The notes: generated by a model not told the origin, from the sequence alone. A stretch of 7,078 nucleotides of DNA from an uncultured Collinsella sp. (GCA_958407465.1 CATYIV010000057.1:1-7078); one strand, 5' to 3'. Shown: positions 1 to 6,934, counted from the first letter of the stretch. A program made the numbers and translations.

Positions 1-45
1 AAACCTTATATCCGGCCCCTCCGTCCGGGGACCGCGCCGTACCAG
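1..45 (-). other. Short non-coding edge downstream of the fusion gene
   Basis: The 45 bases after the TAG of the fusion gene hold no gene I can identify. A modest hairpin is possible (GGCCCC at 14-19 with GGGG and CC at 27-33, one base bulged, 7-base loop), but on the minus strand it is followed by GGATATAAGG, not by a T run, so it is not a convincing terminator. The operon may continue beyond the left edge. Confidence 0.3.
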
Positions 46-2430
46 CTACAGCGTCATGTTCGGATCGGCGTCGACGTCGAACGGCGAGATTTCACCTCGG
101 TCGAATTTACGGCGGGCGACCTCCGCGATCATGGCTGCGTTATCGGTACAGGCAGACAAGGGCGGCACCGTTACGCGAATCCCCTGACGTCCAAGCTTCT
201 TGATCATCATCTCGCGCAGATGCGGGTTGGCCGAGACGCCGCCGCCGATGCAGTATTCCTTACATCCGGTAGCGTGCAATGCGTTTTTGGCCTTCTTGTA
301 CTGCACGTCAAAGACAGCCGCCTCAAACGAAGCCGCCAGATCGGGCAGGTGAATCGTGCGCCCGGCTTTGGTCTCTTGCTCGATGTAGAGCGTCACCGCC
401 GTCTTGAGGCCCGAAAGCGAGAAGCGATAGTCTCCCCTGCTGTTAAGCGCACGGGGGAAATCGATCGCCTTGGGGTTGCCCGTCTCGGCCAGCTTGGAAA
501 TGATGGGGCCACCGGGATAGCCCAGACCCAACGCCTTGGCTACCTTGTCGAAGGCCTCGCCCACAGCGTCGTCGAGCGTCTCACCGAGCACCTCGTAGTC
601 GCCCCACGCCTTCACGTGCACGAGCATGGTGTGCCCACCCGAGACAAGCGTGAAGATAAACGGCGGTTTGAGGTCGGGTTGCGCCAGCAGGTTGGCAAAC
701 AGATGCCCCTCCAGATGGTTGACGCATACGAGCGGCTTACCGGCAGCGTAGGCAAAGCCTTTGGCAAAGGCAACGCCCACCACGAGGGCGCCCACCAGGC
801 CCGGACCCTGTGTCACGCCCACGGCGGCAAGCTCGCTGGGAGCAATGGCTCCACCCTCAAGACCAAGCGATGCTGCGGCATCCTCGAGCGCCGCATCCAC
901 GACACTCACAATCACCTCAACGTGTTTGCGCGAGGCGATCTCGGGCACCACGCCGCCAAAGCGGGCATGAAAATCAATCTGTGTCGACACCTGGTTGGCC
1001 AGCATATTGCCATCCGCATCGATAATCGCCACGGCCGTCTCGTCGCAGGAACTCTCGATAGCGAGCACCAGGCGGCGGCGCTCAATTTCGGCGCGCTCCC
1101 CCTCGGAGCGCCCAGGCGCAGGCAGCGGCCATACGCGTTGCTCGGCTGCCGTCGGCTCGGGCGAGGCGTTATCGACCGGAAGTACGAGGGGAAGTGGGGC
1201 CGTCATGACGATGGCGTCTTTGCCGACACCGTAGTAGCCACGACGACGACCCACCTCGGTAAAGCCCAGAGCGGCATAGAGCGCAATCGCGCCCTCGTTG
1301 CCGTCCTCGACCTCGAGCGAAGCCGTGGTGCAGCCGAGCATCTGGGCATCATAGCTCACATGCGACAGCAGCTTGCGGGCAATGCCCTCACGGCGATGTG
1401 CCGAGTCGACGGCGACATCCAGAATCTGCACATCACCGTCCACGACCATACCGCCGGCAAGGCCCAGCAGCTTGCCGTCGTCGTGTGCCACCCACCAACT
1501 GCGCGGCGCAGCGACGTCCTCGCCCAGTTCGGACAGGAACATGCCCGGCGTCCACGCCTCGTGTCCGGCACCTTCAAAGCAGGCAGCCTCTAGCGCGCTC
1601 GCGCCCTCGGCATCCGCCGCGCCCATGGGACGGAACTGCAGATGACGACCGGCGAGCTCATCGGCAACGCCCGTAATTTCGCTCTGCGCACTCTCGGCAA
1701 GACCAAGACGCTTGCGCTCGTTTTCCTCGGCATCCGAAAGGCGCGTGTAAATCGGCAGGACGCGAGCCGGATCGCCGTCACCCGCAGCGTGCACGAGCAG
1801 CAAGCCCTCGCCCGAAGGCCACCACAGGTCGCGCTCCACGCAGCGGGCGGTCTCGTCCTCACCCAGCAGCTTGCCATAGCGCACGAGACCGTCACCGGTC
1901 AGCTGAACCTGGTCCCAGTCCGCTGCTCGGCGCCACTCATCGAGCGCCACGGCGGCCTTGACCACGTGTTCGCGCTCAAATTGACGCTCGGGACCCTCAT
2001 CGCCCAGCATATATAGTGCCGGATATACCTCACCGCGCATGGCATCGGCCAAGATACCAAGCTTGCCGCGCACGCCAGCCTTCCACGCCGTCCAAGCGCA
2101 AGCGTCGAGCGTCGACACGCCCAGCAGTGGAACATTGGCACCGCGCGCGAGGCCCTTGGCAGTGGAGATGCCGATGCGCACACCCGTAAACGACCCCGGG
2201 CCGCGGCCGACCACGTAGTAACCAACATCGCTGCGATCCAGACCGGCTTGAGCCAGCACGCCATCAACGGTATTCACGAGCTCAACGTTGGCGTGACGGC
2301 GACACATGTGGTCGCCACTCACGAGCTTCGTCTCGCCCGTCTGCCCATCAATCCAGCTTGCCGCGCAGGCAAGCATGTCGGTCGAGGTATCGAGCGCCAC
2401 CACCAGCGCGTTGTCGTTATGCAAGCTCAT
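46..2430 (-). CDS. tsaB-rimI-tsaD: TsaB-RimI-TsaD fusion: t6A37 tRNA modification subunits joined to a ribosomal protein S18 N-acetyltransferase
   Basis: A 794-residue three-domain protein, numbered from the ATG at 2430. Residues 1 to about 230 are TsaB, with the ASKHA phosphate loop VALDTST (11-17), the segment GRGPGSFTGVR (75-85) and the usual PIYTR ending. Residues about 263-410 are a GNAT domain of RimI type, with acetyl-CoA loop RREGIA (346-351), LEVE containing the likely base E373, LYAALGF with Y385, and a DAIVM ending. Residues about 453-794 are a full-length TsaD with IESSCDE, metal-binding HLEGH (H572, H576), SGGH, EAFDKVAKALGLGYPGGP and CTDN (D763). Two charged or proline-rich linkers separate the domains. 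TsaD transfers the threonylcarbamoyl group to A37 of ANN-decoding tRNAs, TsaB is its inactive paralogous partner, and RimI acetylates the N-terminus of S18. All catalytic motifs I looked for are intact. An upstream in-frame TTG at 2448 has no ribosome site, whereas the ATG at 2430 has TAAGG 9 nt before it. The gene overlaps the end of tsaE by 14 nt. Confidence 0.95.
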   Translation of the reverse strand: MSLHNDNALVVALDTSTDMLACAASWIDGQTGETKLVSGDHMCRRHANVELVNTVDGVLAQAGLDRSDVGYYVVGRGPGSFTGVRIGISTAKGLARGANVPLLGVSTLDACAWTAWKAGVRGKLGILADAMRGEVYPALYMLGDEGPERQFEREHVVKAAVALDEWRRAADWDQVQLTGDGLVRYGKLLGEDETARCVERDLWWPSGEGLLLVHAAGDGDPARVLPIYTRLSDAEENERKRLGLAESAQSEITGVADELAGRHLQFRPMGAADAEGASALEAACFEGAGHEAWTPGMFLSELGEDVAAPRSWWVAHDDGKLLGLAGGMVVDGDVQILDVAVDSAHRREGIARKLLSHVSYDAQMLGCTTASLEVEDGNEGAIALYAALGFTEVGRRRGYYGVGKDAIVMTAPLPLVLPVDNASPEPTAAEQRVWPLPAPGRSEGERAEIERRRLVLAIESSCDETAVAIIDADGNMLANQVSTQIDFHARFGGVVPEIASRKHVEVIVSVVDAALEDAAASLGLEGGAIAPSELAAVGVTQGPGLVGALVVGVAFAKGFAYAAGKPLVCVNHLEGHLFANLLAQPDLKPPFIFTLVSGGHTMLVHVKAWGDYEVLGETLDDAVGEAFDKVAKALGLGYPGGPIISKLAETGNPKAIDFPRALNSRGDYRFSLSGLKTAVTLYIEQETKAGRTIHLPDLAASFEAAVFDVQYKKAKNALHATGCKEYCIGGGVSANPHLREMMIKKLGRQGIRVTVPPLSACTDNAAMIAEVARRKFDRGEISPFDVDADPNMTL

Positions 2431-2923
2431 CTTGTACAGCCTTATCAATCAAATGGGAAAGCTCCATTGCGCGGTCACCGTGTGCCTCGAGCGTTATCGT
2501 TCGCACATCGCTGTCGCCCTCATCACGCTTGAGCGTCACCGAAAGATACTCATCCGTCAGCTCGTCCTGGAATTGTTCGCCCCATTCCAGCAAGCAAGCA
2601 CCCTCATAGCCCAGCACATCGAAAATGCCCGTATCCTCGAGCTCGTAGGCATGCTCCAGGCGGTATAGATCAAAGTGAAACAGCGGAATACGGCCTTGAT
2701 CGTGAACGGCCATGAGCGCAAACGTAGGGCTCGTAACCATATGCTCATCGCCCAGCCCGCGCGAGACGCCCTTGGTAAAGTGAGTTTTGCCCACTCCCAG
2801 GCCACCGGTCAGGATGAGCACATCGCCGTCCTCAAGGCACGGTGCAATTAGCTCGCCAAAGTACTCCGTATCGGCAGCGCAAGTCGTTTTGTAAGTACCT
2901 ACCCCCAGGCGCTCCAGGGACAT
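2417..2923 (-). CDS. tsaE: TsaE, ATPase of the t6A37 tRNA threonylcarbamoylation complex
   Basis: A 168-residue P-loop ATPase, close to the usual family length of about 150-160. The Walker A motif GGLGVGKT is at 40-47, TSPTF (64-68) corresponds to the switch region, HFDLYR is at 83-88, and LLEWGE (111-116) matches the typical WxE motif. TsaE binds the TsaB-TsaD pair and its ATP hydrolysis supports repeated catalytic turnover in bacterial t6A synthesis. It acts in the cytoplasm and has no signal peptide or membrane segment. The ATG has AAGGAG at 2929-2934, 5 nt upstream. It starts 12 nt after the glycosylase gene stop, and its last codons overlap the start of the gene encoding its own partners TsaB and TsaD, which fits coordinated production of one complex. 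The family assignment is firm. Confidence 0.95.
   Translation of the reverse strand: MSLERLGVGTYKTTCAADTEYFGELIAPCLEDGDVLILTGGLGVGKTHFTKGVSRGLGDEHMVTSPTFALMAVHDQGRIPLFHFDLYRLEHAYELEDTGIFDVLGYEGACLLEWGEQFQDELTDEYLSVTLKRDEGDSDVRTITLEAHGDRAMELSHLIDKAVQDELA
2431..2444 (-). promoter_or_regulatory. Weak ribosome binding site choosing the fusion-gene start
   Basis: TAAGG (2440-2444) stands 9 nt before the ATG at 2430, inside the tsaE reading frame. It is weaker than the other sites of the operon, but the alternative TTG at 2448 has none. The 14-nt overlap with tsaE suggests translational coupling. Confidence 0.55.
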
Positions 2924-2935
2924 ATATGCTCCTTA
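2924..2935 (-). promoter_or_regulatory. tsaE ribosome binding site
   Basis: The 12-nt spacer between the glycosylase gene stop and tsaE reads TAAGGAGCATAT on the minus strand. AAGGAG (2929-2934) is 5 nt from the ATG, a strong site that takes up nearly the whole spacer and leaves no room for a terminator or a promoter. Confidence 0.8.
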
Positions 2936-3556
2936 TTATTCCGAGGCGTCCTCTGGTGCGGGATGTCGCTCCAGATAGTCGCCCAGCATCTTAAAGTCTT
3001 CCTCCAGCAGCTCCTGCCACGCCGGATTGCGCAGCGCTGCTGCCGGATGGAACGTGGGCATTACTACAAAATGCCCCATCTGGTGGAACCTGCCGCGCAG
3101 CTTAGTAATGCCAATCTCGGTCTTAAGCACAAAGTGCGTCGCGGGGTTGCCGAGCGTCACGATAATATCGGGCCAGATGCTTCGAATCTGCTCACGCAAA
3201 AACGGCGAGCAAGCCAGCACTTCCTCGGGACGCGGATTGCGGTTTCCCGGCGGGCGGCACTTAAGCACGTTGGCAATGTAGACGTCTTCGCGTTTGAGGC
3301 CCGCCAGCGACAAAATGCCGTTGAGGTCCTCGCCTGCCGCCCCCACAAAGGGCTCGCCCTGCAAATCCTCATTGCGGCCCGGCGCCTCACCAATAAACAT
3401 CACGCGAGCGCGGGGGTTTCCCACGCCAAACACGATATTGTGACGCGACTGGTAGAGCTGGCAGAGGTGACAATCGCCCAGAACGGCCTCAATTTCCTCG
3501 AGTGCGACCTCACGTGGTGCCTGATGGGTATGGCCGGGGATGTGCATGACGCCCAT
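2936..3556 (-). CDS. Family 4 (iron-sulfur) uracil-DNA glycosylase
   Basis: A 206-residue protein of the family 4 uracil-DNA glycosylases, typified by Thermus TTUDGA, which excise uracil arising from cytosine deamination or misincorporation and so start base excision repair. Four cysteines suited to hold a [4Fe-4S] cluster are visible: C29 and C32 (CHLC), C100 (KCRPP) and C116. The active-site motif GEAPGRNED is at 57-65, followed by GEPFVG (67-72), NRNPRPEE, GNPAT (137-141) and the DNA-contacting motif MPTFHPAAALRNP near 166-178. The short N-terminus with HIPGHTHQ and the acidic C-terminal tail PEDASE are outside the fold. The ATG at 3556 has AGGAG 5 nt upstream, overlapping the alr stop codon. 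A second in-frame ATG lies at 3547 (residue 4), but the ribosome-site spacing favours the first. Repair function is unrelated to the neighbours, so the position is probably for shared expression rather than shared pathway. Confidence 0.92.
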   Translation of the reverse strand: MGVMHIPGHTHQAPREVALEEIEAVLGDCHLCQLYQSRHNIVFGVGNPRARVMFIGEAPGRNEDLQGEPFVGAAGEDLNGILSLAGLKREDVYIANVLKCRPPGNRNPRPEEVLACSPFLREQIRSIWPDIIVTLGNPATHFVLKTEIGITKLRGRFHQMGHFVVMPTFHPAAALRNPAWQELLEEDFKMLGDYLERHPAPEDASE

Positions 3557-3567
3557 AGCGGCTCCTA
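3557..3567 (-). promoter_or_regulatory. Glycosylase-gene ribosome binding site overlapping the alr stop
   Basis: The minus strand reads TAGGAGCCGCT before the ATG at 3556. AGGAG (3562-3566) is 5 nt from the start and shares two bases with the TAG stop of alr, again suggesting coupled translation. Confidence 0.75.
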
Positions 3568-4710
3568 CACGTAGACCTTGTCGAGACGCATGCCAAAGCC
3601 GCAGGCGACCTCGTAGTTAATCGTTCCGCGCAGTCGGGCCATCTCGTCCATAGTGATCTCGGCATCGCCATCGCGGCCGACAATGATCATCTCGTCACCA
3701 TACTCGGCCTCGGGAATCTCGTGTGCCGGGTTGGACTGAATGGCGACCATAAACTGGTCCATGCAGATATTGCCAACCTGATGCACACGCTCGCCGCGAT
3801 ACAGCACATCCATACGATTGGAAAGCGTACGCGATAGGCCATCGGCATAACCGATCGGCAGCGTGCAGATCTGAACGCGCGTACGCGGTACGCGGTAGGT
3901 AAAACCGTAGCCCACGCCCTCACCCATCGCAGGGTGTGCCACGCGCGTCACACGCGCATGGACGCTCATAACGGGATCAAGCTGCATCACGCGGCCACTC
4001 AGCTCGCACGGCTGCATGCCATACAAGCCAACGCCGGCGCGGATCATATCAAAATGCATCGAGGGGTCGAGCATCGAGGACGGCGTGTTGGCGCAGTGCA
4101 CGATACCGCACTCAAAACCCGCATCCTTAATGGCCTGAACGGCCTCGGTAAAGCGCTGACACTGCAGCTTGTAGTCCCAGCCCGAAGGTTCATCGGCCGT
4201 GGCGAAGTGCGTAAATACGCCGTCGCACTGAATACCGCGATGGAAATTTATACCGCGGACAAAGTCGAGCACCTGCGTGTAGTGAACGCCGATACGATTC
4301 ATGCCCGTCTCGATGGCGAGATGATACTTGCCCACTTTGCCCGCCGCGACGGCACATTCGCCATACGCAAGAGCAAAGTCAGACGTATAGACCGAAGGCA
4401 TGATATCAAACTCGAGCAACGTCGGAATGGCCTCGATAGGCGGCTCGCTTAGGATGAGGATGGGTTTCGTAATCCCGCCCTGTCGGAGCTCAACGCCCTC
4501 GTTAACCGTCGCCACGGCAAACATGTCGGCACCGGCCGAATACATGATCTTGGCGCACTCAACAGCTCCATGGCCATAAGCATCGGCCTTGACCACGCAG
4601 CACAGGCGCTGACGTGGATTCAGCAAGTTCTTATAGGCCCTCGTGTTGCGACGGAGCGCCCCGCGGTCGATCTCGACCCAGGACCAGCGCGTCAAATCGG
4701 CTTTATTCAT
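3565..4710 (-). CDS. alr: Alanine racemase (PLP-dependent, D-alanine supply for cell wall)
   Basis: A 381-residue fold-type III PLP enzyme that interconverts L- and D-alanine, providing D-Ala for peptidoglycan. K41 in VVKADAYGHGAV is the PLP-binding lysine. ETGMNRIG (134-141) carries the conserved arginine, R139. GVGLYG (226-231) belongs to the phosphate site. Y268 in VGYGFTY matches the catalytic tyrosine from the other subunit of the dimer, followed by LPIGYADG (284-291) and ICMDQF (315-320). Length and motifs are ordinary. The ATG at 4710 comes 2 nt after the nnr stop (TAATCATG). No good Shine-Dalgarno is visible; the nearest purine run, GAAGGG at 4725-4730, is 14 nt away. Translation is therefore probably coupled to nnr. 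An amino-terminal shift is unlikely because the conserved WVEIDRGALRRN begins near residue 11 and there is no other nearby ATG. Confidence 0.95.
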   Translation of the reverse strand: MNKADLTRWSWVEIDRGALRRNTRAYKNLLNPRQRLCCVVKADAYGHGAVECAKIMYSAGADMFAVATVNEGVELRQGGITKPILILSEPPIEAIPTLLEFDIMPSVYTSDFALAYGECAVAAGKVGKYHLAIETGMNRIGVHYTQVLDFVRGINFHRGIQCDGVFTHFATADEPSGWDYKLQCQRFTEAVQAIKDAGFECGIVHCANTPSSMLDPSMHFDMIRAGVGLYGMQPCELSGRVMQLDPVMSVHARVTRVAHPAMGEGVGYGFTYRVPRTRVQICTLPIGYADGLSRTLSNRMDVLYRGERVHQVGNICMDQFMVAIQSNPAHEIPEAEYGDEMIIVGRDGDAEITMDEMARLRGTINYEVACGFGMRLDKVYV

Positions 4711-4712
4711 GA

Positions 4713-6329
4713 TTAGTCATCCGACCCTTCGTCCATGATTCCCAGATCTTCGAGCGCATCCTTTGCCGCCAGTTCCATGGCCGGACCGATCAAGTCGATA
4801 AGATCGGTCGCGATAACGCTCTTCTCACCATACTCCGTCGCCGCGGCAAAACCGGCGTAGCTGTGAAGTGCGACGGCGTACGAATACAGCAACTCCCAAC
4901 GATCCATCTCGTCGCGCATGGTGGCAAGCGTGCCGGCCAAAATACCCGCGAGAACATCACCCGAACCGGCAGTTGCCAGAGAAGCCGGACCCGAAAGTGG
5001 CAGCAGCACACGCTCAACGCCACAGATAGCCGTCGTCGGCCCCTTGGCAATGACCACCAGATTGTCGGAGCCTGCAGCCCAGACAACCTTCTGCGCGGCT
5101 GCAATCGCGGTACCAAGGTCGTTCACCTCGTCACCGGCAACCAGACGCGAAAGCTCACGATAGTGCGGCGTCATAACCAACGGCTGCTCGCGACGATACA
5201 TCTCGGGGTTACTATCAATACCGTCAATGGCAATCTTAGCAAGGCAGTTGAGTGCATCGGCATCCAAAATAAGCGGTACATCAAGCTCGAGCAAGCCCGA
5301 AACCACCTGCATAGCGCCGGCAGACGTCGTCATACCGGGACCGCACAGTACGCAGCTGTACTTCTTTGCAATCTCGCACACCGTCATGCGCGCAGCGGCG
5401 CCAAAGGAGCCGCGGGAATCAGACGGAATAGCAAAGACGGGAATCGAAGGAAGTGCCATGCGAATAAGATTAGCGCAGGCGTCAGGAGCCGCGACTGCCA
5501 CGTAACCAGCACCCGCGCGAGCTGCAGACTTGGCCGCCATAATGGCAGCACCAGGATATTGCGCAGATCCGGCGACAATAAGCACAGAGCCACGGGAATA
5601 CTTATCGATATTCGTAGGAAGTGGAGCAAAGAAATCAACTAAGTCACCGGGCTCGACAATCTCGGCGGCGTGGTCGACATCATCGATGACCTCGTCAAGA
5701 CGGTCGTAAAGATTGCCGCAGATCAAATCGCCAGCATACTCAGGGCCATCGGCGCTATACAAACCAATCTTGGGCGCAATCATCGTCACCGTATGTTCGG
5801 CACGAATGCAGTCGTCATCAACAACGCCCGTCTCGGCATTCAGGCCCGAGGGGACATCAATGGATACGACACAATCGGCGCATTCATTGACCGTAGGAAT
5901 CCAGATGGAGAACGGCGCACGCAGATTCCCGTGAAAACCGGTACCAAAAATGGCATCGACAACAACATCGGCCTTATCGATCAAAACCTCGAGTTCGTCA
6001 CGCGAAGGGCCGACGCAAACGTGCACATCGCGGCCGGCAGTACGACGAGCAACATGACGTGCCAGAGCAGCAGGAATCTCATCCGGTTCAACCGGAGAAA
6101 CGATATCCACGTCCACACCCTTATGGCTCAGGATATCGGCGGCAACCCAACCGTCGCCGCCATTATTACCAAAACCGACCAGAAAGAGAACCCGATCGGG
6201 ATTGAGCTTCAAGACCTCGTTGGCGGCAAACTCACCCGCTAGCTCCATAAGCTCGGCCTTCGAAGTCCCTTCGCGTTCGATGATATCCTCGAGACGAACG
6301 ACTTCTTCGGTACTCAAAACCGGTTTCAT
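4713..6329 (-). CDS. nnr: Bifunctional NAD(P)H-hydrate epimerase / ADP-dependent NAD(P)H-hydrate dehydratase
   Basis: A 538-residue two-domain metabolite-repair enzyme. Residues 1 to about 225 are the YjeF_N epimerase, which interconverts R- and S-NADHX or NADPHX. It shows LMELAG (27-32), GFGNNGGDGWVAA (52-64), DAIFGTGFHG (125-134) and SIDVPSGLNAETG (156-168). Residues about 240-525 are the dehydratase of ribokinase-like fold, which restores NAD(P)H from S-NADHX. It shows KYSRGSVLIVAGS (243-255), CGPGM (329-333), LILDADALN (353-361), TPHYREL (387-393), KGPTT (429-433) and the catalytic ATAGSGDVLAGI (452-463). The usual HPGE appears as HYRE, a departure noted separately. A charged tail ends the protein. 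The ATG directly follows the acpS stop (TAGATG) and AGGAG at 6335-6339 lies in the last acpS codons. The architecture matches E. coli YjeF (Nnr). Confidence 0.95.
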   Translation of the reverse strand: MKPVLSTEEVVRLEDIIEREGTSKAELMELAGEFAANEVLKLNPDRVLFLVGFGNNGGDGWVAADILSHKGVDVDIVSPVEPDEIPAALARHVARRTAGRDVHVCVGPSRDELEVLIDKADVVVDAIFGTGFHGNLRAPFSIWIPTVNECADCVVSIDVPSGLNAETGVVDDDCIRAEHTVTMIAPKIGLYSADGPEYAGDLICGNLYDRLDEVIDDVDHAAEIVEPGDLVDFFAPLPTNIDKYSRGSVLIVAGSAQYPGAAIMAAKSAARAGAGYVAVAAPDACANLIRMALPSIPVFAIPSDSRGSFGAAARMTVCEIAKKYSCVLCGPGMTTSAGAMQVVSGLLELDVPLILDADALNCLAKIAIDGIDSNPEMYRREQPLVMTPHYRELSRLVAGDEVNDLGTAIAAAQKVVWAAGSDNLVVIAKGPTTAICGVERVLLPLSGPASLATAGSGDVLAGILAGTLATMRDEMDRWELLYSYAVALHSYAGFAAATEYGEKSVIATDLIDLIGPAMELAAKDALEDLGIMDEGSDD

Positions 6330-6339
6330 CTATGCTCCT
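6330..6339 (-). promoter_or_regulatory. nnr ribosome binding site embedded in the acpS end
   Basis: AGGAG (6335-6339) lies in the second- and third-last codons of acpS, 5 nt before the nnr ATG, and the acpS stop TAG touches that ATG. Ribosomes ending acpS can re-initiate on nnr, so the two are probably translationally coupled. Confidence 0.75.
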
Positions 6340-6869
6340 AGCGTATCTTGCGAAGCATCGCCCAGGTGCTCCGTCAATGCTGAATTCTGCAGCTGCTCAA
6401 GCTCATCTAAAACAGAGCGAGCCTCTTTAAATGTCTGCGCAACGCGTTTCTTAGTGCTCACCTTTTCATCTTTTGGCTTAGGCCGAGCATCTTCGGTAAT
6501 CGCGATGGCATTCGCAACGGCTAAGTCTCCTGTAAGGGTAATGGAAAGAGCGACCTCAACAACACCCAGCTCATGAGCGATCTCGAGTGCACGGCCCGAA
6601 AGCAGCGCCTTCGGTTTGCCGAGTTTATCACGCGTTACCGAAACATCCTTGCGACCCACGCCTTGACTAAAACCCGTGCCGAGAGCTTTAAGCACCGCCT
6701 CGCGCGAAGCAAAGCGGCTCGCATAGTGAGCAGCGGGACGCGATGATGCATCGCAATACGCACGCTCTTCTTCGGTAAACACACGCCGAGCAAACGACGG
6801 CGTCTTTTCAAGAATTGATTTCATACGGGAAATCTCGACGATATCAACGCCGATACCAGCTTCAGCCAT
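6330..6869 (-). CDS. acpS: Holo-[acyl-carrier-protein] synthase with C-terminal extension
   Basis: AcpS moves the 4'-phosphopantetheine group from CoA to a serine of acyl carrier protein, switching on fatty acid synthesis. Numbered from the ATG at 6869 the protein has 179 residues. D9 in GIGVDIVEISR and E57 in SRFASREAVLKALGTG occupy the magnesium-binding positions of the E. coli enzyme (also D9 and E57), and DKLGKPKALL (81-90) and LSITLTGDLAVANAIAI (108-124) complete the fold. Known AcpS proteins have about 120-126 residues, so 128-179 is an additional tail: a Lys/Pro-rich stretch and then a segment likely to form a charged helix. An ATG at 6881 is in frame (MEVN), but its bases are part of the sequence ATGGAGGTGAAC that supplies the ribosome site for the ATG at 6869, so the later start is preferred. 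First gene of the cluster. Confidence 0.93.
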   Translation of the reverse strand: MAEAGIGVDIVEISRMKSILEKTPSFARRVFTEEERAYCDASSRPAAHYASRFASREAVLKALGTGFSQGVGRKDVSVTRDKLGKPKALLSGRALEIAHELGVVEVALSITLTGDLAVANAIAITEDARPKPKDEKVSTKKRVAQTFKEARSVLDELEQLQNSALTEHLGDASQDTLGA

Positions 6870-6880
6870 GTTCACCTCCA
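6870..6880 (-). promoter_or_regulatory. Ribosome binding site that decides the acpS start
   Basis: On the minus strand the bases read TGGAGGTGAAC directly before the ATG at 6869. GGAGG (6875-6879) sits 5 nt from this ATG, an excellent Shine-Dalgarno. It begins inside a second in-frame ATG at 6881, which therefore has no room for its own site and is probably unused. Confidence 0.85.
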
Positions 6881-6898
6881 TATCGCACAGACTAAGTT

Positions 6899-6928
6899 AT
6901 TGTAGCCCGTTCACAGAAGATGCGACAA
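6899..6928 (-). promoter_or_regulatory. Proximal sigma70-type promoter candidate for the acpS operon
   Basis: On the minus strand, TTGTCG (-35, 6923-6928) and TACAAT (-10, 6899-6904) are 18 nt apart. The -10 matches TATAAT at five of six positions and the -35 matches TTGACA at four. The expected start of transcription is about 6891-6893, giving a leader of roughly 22-24 nt to the acpS ATG. This is a sequence match only. Confidence 0.6.
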
Positions 6929-6934
6929 ACGAGG

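Noticed and set aside
14..33. Hairpin after the fusion gene as the operon terminator.
   Set aside because: Stem is short with a bulge, and no T run follows on the minus strand; the operon end cannot be set from 45 bases.
220..1593. A 457-codon open frame on the plus strand opposite the fusion gene.
   Set aside because: It is antisense to three well-conserved domains, its protein is rich in Arg, His and Gly with no recognisable motif, and GC-rich codon use on the minus strand readily leaves this frame open.
2431..2448. Extending the fusion protein by six residues to a TTG at 2448.
   Set aside because: No Shine-Dalgarno precedes the TTG, the added residues MIRLYK lie before the conserved domain, and the ATG at 2430 has a usable site.
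4863..5642. A 259-codon open frame on the plus strand opposite nnr, and similar ones at 3934-4452 and 5670-6242.
   Set aside because: All lie antisense to conserved enzyme genes, have no sensible ribosome site or domain, and look like mirror frames.
6540..6560. Loss of the His seen in the SITHT motif of Bacillus AcpS (here SITLT) as a sign of inactivity.
   Set aside because: E. coli AcpS also lacks that histidine, and the metal-binding D9 and E57 are present.
6870..6881. Starting acpS at the ATG at 6881.
   Set aside because: These bases form the ribosome site for the ATG at 6869, and D9 and E57 then fall at the same numbers as in E. coli AcpS.
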